From positions 1 through 15,251 of the forward strand of contig JAAMXY010000972.1 of assembly GCA_019677205.1 (NCBI GenBank): DNA of 15,251 nt, given 5' to 3'. Both the position numbers and the translations under genes were made by a program. The stretch is from Pinguiococcus pyrenoidosus (taxonomy: Eukaryota > Sar > Pinguiophyceae > Pinguiochrysidales > Pinguiochrysidaceae). The notes under the pieces were generated by a model. The model searched no databases and was not told where the DNA came from. It worked only from the letters and a program-made list of their open reading frames with translations. Positions 1-7,139 of the stretch are shown piece by piece; the first letter of the stretch is position 1, and every line of letters begins with the position of its first letter.

Positions 1-174
1 GTGGCCACGACCCCCGAGCCTGTGGACGCCGCATGCTCCAAATGCCGAGAGCTGCGCGTCTTCAGGGATGCAAGGTCGCTGTTCGCTCGCGAGCCCGACG
101 GCCGGAAGCTCCGCTGCCGGCCGATGGGCTTCCGGATCTTCTGCTGCGGCTGTCGTCCGGCGGAGAGGCTCTGA
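1..174 (+). CDS. Possible partial exon at the left edge, Cys-rich (unidentified)
   Basis: Reading frame 1 is open from the first base to a TGA at 172–174, giving 57 residues with no start in view. It carries a CSKC pair near residue 12 and a CCGC cluster near residue 48, which could suggest a zinc-binding segment. A second frame (68–448, read from about 176) also looks mildly protein-like and ends in TGG TGA. I could not find a convincing splice pair joining the two frames. No family is recognised. It may be the 3' part of a gene starting outside the window, or simply non-coding DNA that is open by chance in GC-rich sequence. Confidence 0.2.
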   Translation: MATTPEPVDAACSKCRELRVFRDARSLFAREPDGRKLRCRPMGFRIFCCGCRPAERL

Positions 175-460
175 GAAGGGCTCTGGGGAGCACGGGCGGG
201 AGTTGAAATGCACCTTGGAAGGTATCGAGTCTTTGACGCACGATGGCCGCCGCTTCGCCTTTTGCACGATGTCCTTGCGGGGCTTTGCGGACATACTGAG
301 CGCCGACTGCCGCCGCGGCAACTTCAGCGATTCGACGAAACGGACTTTGCGACCGGACGGCCATGTGGACGGAGTGAAGCGGAGCAAGAAATTCAGGAGA
401 TTCACGAGATATGCATCCTGTAGAGGGATCCGGAAACGGATGTGGTGATGAGCCGCAGAA

Positions 461-472
461 CTATATATATAG
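461..472. repeat. Perfect AT palindrome CTATATATATAG
   Basis: Twelve bases that read identically on both strands, 402 bp upstream of the dynein light chain ATG. It resembles a TATA element but lies too far from the ORF to assign as its core promoter. A short TA run is an equally good explanation. Confidence 0.5.
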
Positions 473-626
473 ACTATGCATGTGGTCTTCAAGTTTAGTA
501 ACATCATCATCACAAGTTTGGTGGATCACAAGCTCAGCTCGTCAAGGCAAGTCTAAAGTGAACGTGGAAGTGGTCAAAGCAAGGGGAGGGTCAAAGTTTC
601 TGTTCCTGGGGCTCCTGGATCCTGGC

Positions 627-654
627 GCTGCAGGGGCTCCAGGAGCCCTGCAGC
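627..654. repeat. Strong inverted repeat (hairpin/cruciform)
   Basis: GCTGCAGGG...CCCTGCAGC gives nine pairs. The inner GCTCC/GGAGC arms continue the stem after one bulged G, leaving almost no loop. Neighbouring bases 604–626 contain further CCTGG/GGCTCC copies, so the block looks like a small decayed repeat cluster. No coding frame crosses it convincingly. Confidence 0.6.
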
Positions 655-873
655 TCCGTCCCATCATCCGGCTGCCCTGCATATATACTATGGCTGTCCT
701 GAATCGGACTTTGACACATTGTGACCCCCTTGACTCGCTATGAATGCAAAGCAGCCTCCAGTCTACAGAAGCCTTGAGTTGCCTGGGAAACGGCAGAAGT
801 GAGTCCTGATTTTCATATGCGCACGCAAGGCTGCACTTCTGTGTTGCGTGGGTGCGGGAGCTCTGGTGAGACG

Positions 874-1309
874 ATGGAGTTCCAAGATGACTCGGCCGAG
901 TTCTCCGTCGAGAACGTGCAGATGATCGTGAAGAACACGATCGTGCAGACGCTGGCAGACCACATCTACAACGCCAAGCAAGTCGACGGCTGGGTGAACG
1001 TGATCGTCGAGACCTGTTTGAAGCTGCTGCAGAACTCGAATCGACCTTTCAAGTATCTCGTCACCTGTGTGATCACGCAGATGAATGGAGCAGGTACGCC
1101 ACGCGGAAGCAACCAGGTTGTGGGACGAATCGCCTTCTGGTAGGCTCAAGGCAACTTGTGGACCAGGGATGAGCACGGCAACAGCGCAGTTCTGGGACAA
1201 GAAGAAGGACGGCATCGCATCGATTGCCTTCAACAATGGCAACATGCACTGCGTCGTCACGGTGTTTGGCTTGTGTGTTCATACCGACGACCCCCAGGAG
1301 GAGATGTAA
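874..1309 (+). CDS. DYNLT1: Tctex-type dynein light chain (DYNLT family)
   Basis: Two exons, 874–1093 and 1167–1309, encode a 120-residue protein, the normal size for this family. The intron (1094–1166, 73 nt) starts GTACGC and ends CCAG. It splits a Gly codon, giving NGAG|MSTATAQFWD. The joined protein matches the family order: an N-terminal helical half ending in RPFKYLVTCVITQ, then the beta strands ATAQFWD, NMHCVVTVFGLCV. Known role of the family: a homodimeric light chain bound to the dynein intermediate chain in cytoplasmic and axonemal dyneins. A nine-residue tail (HTDDPQEEM) extends past the usual C-terminus. The ATG at 874 is chosen because the family starts just before the first helix; the frame is open further upstream to a non-conserved stretch. 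It converges with the ARL13-like gene, 135 bp apart. Confidence 0.93.
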
Positions 1310-1444
1310 AGGATGAGTATGACGTAAAAGATGAGCGTGCAGAGTTGCCCCAAGTCTGTCTTCCACCAGAATCTGGACTGTCCATTAGAAGGCGGCATGC
1401 GAGGCCAAAGCATCAGAGACTTGCGTTAACTTGAGCGGGCTCAT

Positions 1445-3444
1445 TTATTCGTCCACCGCCTTTCCAAGCTCGTCCTCTGGGATGTTCAGCTCTTCTCGGA
1501 TTTCGAAGACGTAGTCGCGGATCTCCGCCCATGTCATCGCCTTCGTCTTCGAGCTAATCGGGACACGCATGGCTCCCATCATCTGCAACGCCAGCTTCTC
1601 GTAGCCGACGGCCCGCGCCAAGAAGCGAGCGTCTGGAGCCAGCTCGGTGGGAGACGACAGGCCCGTTTCCATGGCCAAGAACTCCAACCCCTCGGCCGGC
1701 TCCATGCACTCCTCCTTGCTTTGGCCGGCTTCGGGGAATGCTTTTCGGAGGGTTCGAGAGAAGACGCGGCGCTCCCGTTCCTTCTGCGCGATCTTCTGCT
1801 CCTCCGCGATCTTCAGCTTGTCCTGCGCTACGCGCTGGAAAAGATCTCGGGACCGATCCGCAACCGTCTCCATCAGCCACCCGATCCCTTCCTGCAGCCG
1901 CGGATCTGCTGCGCCGTCGGCGTCGGCAAGGGGTGGGAACGCCACGCAGTCAAAGATCCGCACGAGCGGCCCCTCTTGGACGCCGACTGCGGAGTGCAGT
2001 TGCCGCCGAATGACGTTGGAGGAGCGCGCCTCCGGCAAGTCCTCCTTGTTGGCGAGAATCAGCACCGGCTTGAACTTGAGGAAATGGTGATTCATGCATC
2101 GCTTCAGCTGCCTCAGCGACTCGGTGAAGGCCTCGGGCTCCGCCGCGCCATCCAGTACAAAAACGCAAGCGTGGACATCGTGGTAGTAGTTGGCCCAGAT
2201 GCCGCGGAGCTTCTGTCGGCCGCCGAGATCGAAGAAGGTGGCCTTCGTCCTGCCCACGTTCAGCTTGACCGGCTTGAAGCCGCCACTCGGCATCACTGAC
2301 ATCGTAGGAGGCGTCAGATCAGCCGTGAAGCACGTGCAGCAGTGTCCTCCACTAGATTTCTCACCTCTGGGTTCGCGATCGCCCTGGAGGGCCTTCAGCA
2401 TTGTCGTCTTCCCGACGCCTTCAAGGCCAAGGACCACGATCTCCACGTTGCTGATAGCCTGTAGCTTTCGCAAGAGCTCGCGTTCTCTCCGACACCTCCC
2501 AAGCCCGACAAACAGGGATCCGGGCTTCACGGGATCCGGCTGGTCGCGAGCTTGGATGCACAGCAGCGGCACACCGATCTCCTTGTCTCCGTCGTCGTAG
2601 GCAATCAGGAACTGGCCCATCCCCTGGTCCTTCTCGATCCGGCCGGGGAGCCACTTCCCCTTTCCCTGGTACTTTGCCTCTATCTCTTGCCCCTCCGCAA
2701 AGGTGGGCACAGGCCGCACGTTCTCAAAGGGTACGCCTCGCTCGCGGTCGCCGTCATCAAACAGCAAAGCATATGTTCCGTTGGCGTCGACCTCCTGGAC
2801 CTTGGCCGCGAACCAGCTCGAGGAGCCCTGGTATCTGGCGTGGCACTCGCTGCCCGGTTGCAAGAGCTTCGCTTGCATATCTTGGTGCTCTAGAGCCTCG
2901 TCTTCGTGGTTTCGGGTGGCAAGCCAGCCGAGCGCCTCGGCGAGAGGATCTTCAGGTTGTTTTCGCACAAGAAAGGCCATCAGCGCTTGGCACACTGGCA
3001 TCACTCGCTCTGTCATGAAGTCCCGATCTCTCCCCATTCCCTATCGAGCACCGAGCGCCGAGCACGACAGCTGTAAGCCTGAGGAGCGGTCTGCGTCACT
3101 CGTAACCCAGCTCGAATCACCTGTCGTTTACTGCGCATGGCTTCGTCAAGCAAGTTTTCCACGGATTCGCCGGCTTGAATCCTCTGCAGAAAGGCTTCCA
3201 AGGCCGCCGCTGGGTTGGACGGCCGGTCGAACAGCAGATACGTCATGGCCGGGCCTATCAGAGGGTCCACTTTGGCGTTCAAGTACACATGAGCCTTCGC
3301 AAACAGCGTTGTCTGTCTCCGCGACACGCGTCTGCCCCGGAGTATACTATAGCGCTGCGCCTGACGGAGGTCTCGCACCCCATTCACTCCGTCACTGACC
3401 ACAGCGGCGGCGTGCGCCTCGCGTAACTCCCGAATGGCCTTCAT
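1445..3444 (-). CDS. ARL13: ARL13-like ciliary GTPase with two D/D-like helices and two Tudor-like modules
   Basis: Exon 1 is 3444–3121 and exon 2 is 3040–1445, about 639 residues. The intron 3120–3041 (80 nt, CGACAG|GTGATT...CGATAG|GGAATG) keeps the frame. Order of parts: D/D-like (RIIa/Dpy-30) helix pair at residues 53–90 (KVDPLIGPAMTYLL, RPSNP); a second at about 117–149 (RVMPVCQALMAFLV, QPEDP); Tudor-like repeats at about 170–216 and 223–269 (each with a YQG, W, DDGD signature); then the GTPase with P-loop GLEGVGKT (~312), DLGGRQKLRGIW (~378) and NKED (~438). A charged helix follows, as in ARL13. The Gln of the Arf DxGGQ motif is replaced by Arg; ARL13 proteins also lack it. Known role of ARL13: a GTPase of the ciliary membrane, exchange factor for ARL3. 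The C-terminal ~80 residues are not recognised. A further in-frame intron (3399–3313, GTCAGT...ACAG) is possible. The start at 3444 is the first ATG ahead of D/D1; the frame stays open upstream. Confidence 0.85.
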
Positions 3445-3773
3445 GAGCGCCGAAACAGCGGCGCCAAAGCTTTTTGGCTTTTGGCTTTTGGCGCGCGATT
3501 CAAATTCGGCCGGAAACGGTCTCGGGTAGTGGAGGGGAGTATCTCTCTGCGGGTGAAGCCCTACTCGTCTGTCTGTCACCGCGGATTGAAGTTCAGCTTG
3601 AACTGCCTTAACAGTCCATACAGTAAAGACAGTAGTGAGAAGCAGCGGTTCAAAGCTTCGGCGGCGGATTTCGTTGCGATCGGCAGAGAAGTCACAGCGA
3701 ATTTGAACCCGAAACGCTCTCGTAGGGATCCAAAGCGCCTCGGCTCGGCGTGAGAGTCCCACTTGTGCGAAGC
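3445..3773. promoter_or_regulatory. Divergent spacer between ARL13-like and ALDH-like genes
   Basis: The two start codons point away from each other, 329 bp apart, so this spacer must hold both leaders and probably both promoters. It contains three exact tandem copies of TTTTGGC (3472–3492), 28 bp outside the ARL13-like ATG. No TATA element is seen. Frames here are open on both strands but carry nothing recognisable. Confidence 0.45.
3472..3492. repeat. TTTTGGC tandem triplet
   Basis: Three exact 7-bp copies in the divergent spacer. On the minus strand they read GCCAAAA and lie 28 nt 5' of the ARL13-like ATG. T-run elements have been proposed to stand in for TATA boxes in dinoflagellates; linking that to this repeat is inference. 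Confidence 0.7.
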
Positions 3774-6341
3774 ATGCGTGCAGGCAGACTCGTTCGAGCG
3801 CTTTGGTGTCCAGGGGCGCCCGGCCAAGCGCGGGAAGCGGTCCGATCCACAAGACGGTCTTTTCACTTTGCGTCTCCTGAGTATGTGCAGGCGATGCGCT
3901 CTCTACCAGAGGTGTGTAGACAGCCTGCAGACTCTTGTGAATGCATCCTGCTGACGGCACGACTTCTTGGAATGCCTCAGGTTGACAGCGAGAAGCTGCG
4001 GCAAGACGCGCTGAGCTACATGGAGGTCGAGGCGCAGTCCAGACGCTGGTTTGACGACCCCGTGTGCACTCTCCTGAACGGTGTGGGCCTCTGTGATGGC
4101 CAGACGGTGGCCACGCGAGATGGCTTCGGCGTGGAGAACGGCTCTCAGCTCTTGGCCACGCCGGAAGAGGTCGACGCTGTCGTGGCGCATCTGCAGAGCT
4201 TGGCGGTGGACTCCCCGCCAGACCCCGACGTCGGCGCCAAAGTGCGCCGCATTGAAGACCAGCTGCTGAGCACCTACGCGGGCGCCCTGATCGGCAACCA
4301 GGCCCTGGACTTTGGCAAGCAAGATGGCGTGACCGAGATGGCCGAGGCCGTGCAGGCGAACGTGGTCGAACGGCGCTTGAACGATGCGCTCCTGGAGGCG
4401 GAAAAGCGGGGCGAAGTGCGAATTCCACGCGGTGTGGCCTTCGTGGGATGCGTGAGCAACTTCGGCAACTTCCTCGATCTCTTCCGGAAGACGATTCGCA
4501 ACCTCGAGGCGAGCGTTCCCGTGGTGGTGCTCAGTCGCTCGAACACGACGCAGCACAACTTCCGCTGGGCCCAGATCCTCGTGCACGAGATGCGCGAGAA
4601 GCAGGTGGACGCCCGGATGCTGACCTTCCTATCCGCTGGCATCGACGACCAGTGCAGGGTCATGGATGCGCTAGCAGCGACCAGCCCCATGTACCTCACC
4701 GGATCGCGAGCCATCGCGGAGAAGGTGAAGATGCGCATGCCCATGACTTTCAGCTCCACCGGGGGACCCAACACCATGGTGGCGCCGGATGTGACAGGTG
4801 AGGTCGCCGAAGCGGCGAGAGTCTCCACTGCGATCGAGAACAGCGGCCAGTGTACCGCGCTGCGCCACCTCGTCACGGATCGCATGGACGAGGCGGAGAT
4901 GGGCAACGTGTTCAGCAGCCTCCAAGAAGTTGCGTCTCCGCAAGACGCGCTTGCGCGGGATGTCTTTGATGGAGTGTTCCCGGCATGGGCGGCATCCTTC
5001 ACGCCAGAGCCTGGGTACAAGGCGCTCAAGGACAAGCCGGTCGCCTATCGCATTGCGGAAGGGCTGCCTGCCGCCGTCACCGAGAACTGGCGCAGGTTGT
5101 ACCTGGACGTGACGACGCCAGGTGGCGGCGGGGTACGCCACATCGACAACCTCCGTAAGCTGTCCCGATGGCTGGTGAGGGAGCAGCCCATCACGCTGGC
5201 GGTGAATGGCGACGATGATCACTTCGCCATGTCCAAGTTCCTCTTCGAGCACACCGCGCAAGTCGTGAACAGCATCGGGCGCGATGGAGCGCCGGCACTC
5301 ACCTGCCAAGCGAGGCCGCAGGAAGGCGAGATCTTTGGAGAGTTCCCGCCTAGGATGACAATGGAGAAGTACACCGTCTTTCCCGTTGTGGTGCCATCTG
5401 CTACGCCGGGGTACATGGCCGCCTATCGAGTCGAGCACCTTGCTGACGCGGCATCCGGGGCCAGTGCGTTCGGGAGCACGCTTAGAACTCTTTTAGATAC
5501 AATAGATGACCAGGCGATGAAAGGCTACGGAGTCCTGCTCCTGCGATACTTGAGGGAGAGCTGTGGCGCCAAGGAAGATATTGGCGCGCGGACAACCCTC
5601 TGGGGTCTGCAACGCCCTCCAGATTTCGATGTGCACACTATCTTCAGGTGAGCCGGCGCGTCACATCCTTGCAAGTTGGATGGCAGATGCAGTGGCTGCG
5701 AAATGCAGTGGCTGCGAGATGCAGTGGCTGCGAGATGCAGTGGCTGCGAGATGCAGTGGCTGCGAGATGCAGTGGCTGCGAGATGCAGTGGCTACGAGAT
5801 GCAGTGGCTGCAAGATGCAGTGGCCGCGAGACCCTCATCCCAGATATAATGTTATGCAGGATCGACAGCGACTATGAAGACATCATGGCCGTGCAGATGC
5901 TGCCTTTCATCGGGACGAATGCCCGGAAGGGATTCGAAGTCTCCTTTAGCACTCTCGCAGGGGAAGGGAACGTCGTCAAAAGCCTGTGCGACAAGCTGTC
6001 GATCCCTTCCACGGTATGTGGCATTGCTGGTTGAAACGCCCAGAGGCCTCCTGGCCAGTGTCTCGCAAGTGACCCGCTGCTCTCCTCAACAGACGGAGGA
6101 TGACGCTGAATTTGCATCTCGCTGCGACGTGGTGGAACCGTGGAATGTCATGCACGTGTGCCGACAGTTTGGCAACGACAATATGCCGATGGTCTCGCAT
6201 TTCCTGAGCATGTACTTCCCGCTGGGGCACATCAAGTCCGCAAAGAAGGATGATGCAGTCTTCCTTCAGGAGTTCCGCGATTCGGAGAAGTGGCTCCGCT
6301 TCGAGGATCCCAACGAGCTGCCTCGCAACCCGTCTTCATAG
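3774..6341 (+). CDS. Aldehyde-dehydrogenase-like protein, probably mitochondrial, with altered active site
   Basis: Exons 3774–5647, 5860–6013 and 6093–6341 give about 758 residues. Introns: 5648–5859 (AG|GTGAGC...TGCAG) and 6014–6092 (ACG|GTATGT...AACAG). Residues 3912–3980 may be another 69-nt in-phase intron (GAG|GTGTGT...CCTCAG), which would leave 735. The N-terminus (MRAGRLVRALW, then RSTRRSFHFAS) is Arg/Ser-rich with no early acidic residue, like a mitochondrial presequence. ALDH fold signals in order: FVGCVSNFGN (NAD-site loop), YLTGSRAIAEKV, FSSTGGPN, NSGQCTALRH (Cys about residue 360, codon 4851). The usual ExGG glutamate is a Ser, and the usual GQxC motif lacks the x. The last ~134 residues, encoded largely by the two small exons, match nothing I know. 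It is either a divergent oxidoreductase or a catalytically lost member. The frame opens at a GTG at 3750, but 3774 is the first ATG. Confidence 0.83.
5686..5829 (+). repeat. Minisatellite, 9 x 16 bp, inside an intron
   Basis: Nine contiguous copies of GATGCAGTGGCTGCGA fill 144 of the 212 bases of the intron at 5648–5859. Units 1 and 3–6 are identical; unit 2 and units 7, 8 and 9 each carry one substitution. The unit has no stop in any frame and is not a multiple of three, so it creates long false ORFs on both strands. It begins 38 nt after the donor and ends 30 nt before the acceptor, leaving both splice sites intact. Confidence 0.97.
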
Positions 6342-6603
6342 CCTACTGTGGCTTCATGGACAGAACATACTTCGCTGGCTGCAGGACAGGATTGGGCCTG
6401 GACGTAGTGTTTCACTTCTTGGAGCTTTGGTGCTTCCATTTCACGGTTTTGGGAATGGTGCGACGTGGTTTCCATTTGTGCTTTCTACTTCGTTTTCGGC
6501 TTTCGCCTGCACCGCGCACGGAAGCGGTGCCTCTCTAGCTAGACGAGTCTTGCTCCCCCTGTCGGAGCATGGGAAAGGAACACGGCTCGATCATACGATC
6601 TGC

Positions 6604-6639
6604 CTGACAAACTGTCTGACAACCTGTCTGACAAACTGT
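6604..6639 (+). repeat. Tandem repeat, 3 x 12 bp
   Basis: CTGACAAACTGT, CTGACAACCTGT, CTGACAAACTGT in direct succession, with one substitution in the middle copy, 262 bp after the ALDH-like stop codon. The unit is a multiple of three but no convincing coding frame contains it. Confidence 0.9.
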
Positions 6640-7002
6640 CTTAAAGGTCTACCATGACTTGACAAATCGCAACGCATGATCTTAACGAGAGAATTGCCTC
6701 CGTACCGGAGACTTGGTGCTCCCTTTTCAAGCCTGGCCACACGAAACACCACCTTCTATATATTCCTTTTCTGTTGGTTGTCCCGTCTGGATGTTCGTTC
6801 TTGTACATGCGCCGAAAGAAAGGGAAGATTGCCACGTACTTCTGGTCGAGTACCGGTGTTGACCGGATGTGCGAATTCGAAATGGTGCAGAGCGATATGT
6901 TATTTCCATCGTTGGGACAGAGCGAAAAGTAAAAGTCCGAGAGGTAGCACTGTAGGGAACGTGCTCCGTTTCTAGCTGGGGCCTTAAGATACCAGAGCTT
7001 AC

Positions 7003-7020
7003 CTGCCAGAATTCTGGCAG
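7003..7020. repeat. Perfect 18-bp palindrome CTGCCAGAATTCTGGCAG
   Basis: All 18 bases are self-complementary, centred 129 bp upstream of the glycosyltransferase ATG. It could be a dimeric protein-binding site or a cruciform. On the minus strand it also creates a strong-looking splice donor (GGCAG|GTAAGC), but no minus-strand gene is evident. Confidence 0.75.
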
Positions 7021-7139
7021 TTGCATGTAGGGGATCCAGCGTATCTCCCCTTGGTTGCACGCTCCTAAACAAGAGTAGGCATCGCGTTGTGCTTCTGTTG
7101 CTCCCTGTGAGTCTCTTTGGTGTTCGAAAGGGGTCCAAA

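Larger units (their letters stand above)
175..873. other. Intergenic / 5' flank of the dynein light chain gene
   Basis: No secure gene seen. The stretch becomes AT-richer from about 450 and holds a 12-nt AT palindrome (461–472), a GC-rich hairpin (627–654), and short repeats of the GGTCAAAG type around 570–600. It probably contains the promoter and 5' leader of the gene starting at 874. Nothing here defines a transcription start. Confidence 0.4.
6342..7139. other. Intergenic region with small repeats
   Basis: About 800 bp between two same-strand genes. It is AT-richer than its neighbours, especially 6740–6960. It holds a 12-bp tandem repeat (6604–6639) and an 18-bp perfect palindrome (7003–7020). 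Two overlapping minus-strand open frames (7138–6641 and 7149–6727) have no recognisable domains. The second opens only at a GTG, and both look like chance ORFs. It probably contains the 3' end of the ALDH-like gene and the promoter of the glycosyltransferase gene. Confidence 0.5.

Noticed and set aside
461-472. TATA box for the dynein light chain gene
   Set aside because: It is about 400 bp from the ATG, is a plain TA run, and no transcription start is known.
1131-1150. GCCTTCTGGTAGGCTCAAG resembles the dinoflagellate spliced leader
   Set aside because: It needs a 3-nt insertion and two substitutions, lies inside an intron, and an exact GGCTCAAG alone is expected about once by chance in two windows of this size.
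3466-3492. TTTTGGCT runs as spliced-leader remnants
   Set aside because: Only an 8-base core matches, the rest is a simple 7-bp tandem repeat, and it does not sit before a plus-strand ATG.
3445-4428. Long minus-strand frame continuing upstream of the ARL13-like ATG
   Set aside because: It runs through the divergent spacer and antisense to the ALDH-like gene with low-complexity Arg/Pro/Ser sequence; only the part from 3444 downward looks real.
4671-5438. Antisense open frames across the ALDH-like gene
   Set aside because: The plus strand carries recognisable ALDH motifs; these are shadows.
5686-5829. CRISPR-like array
   Set aside because: The copies are directly abutting with no spacers, in a eukaryotic intron.
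5644-6034. Repetitive proteins on both strands over the minisatellite
   Set aside because: The 16-bp unit is open in all frames, so the ORFs are artefacts; splicing 5648–5859 restores a sensible protein.
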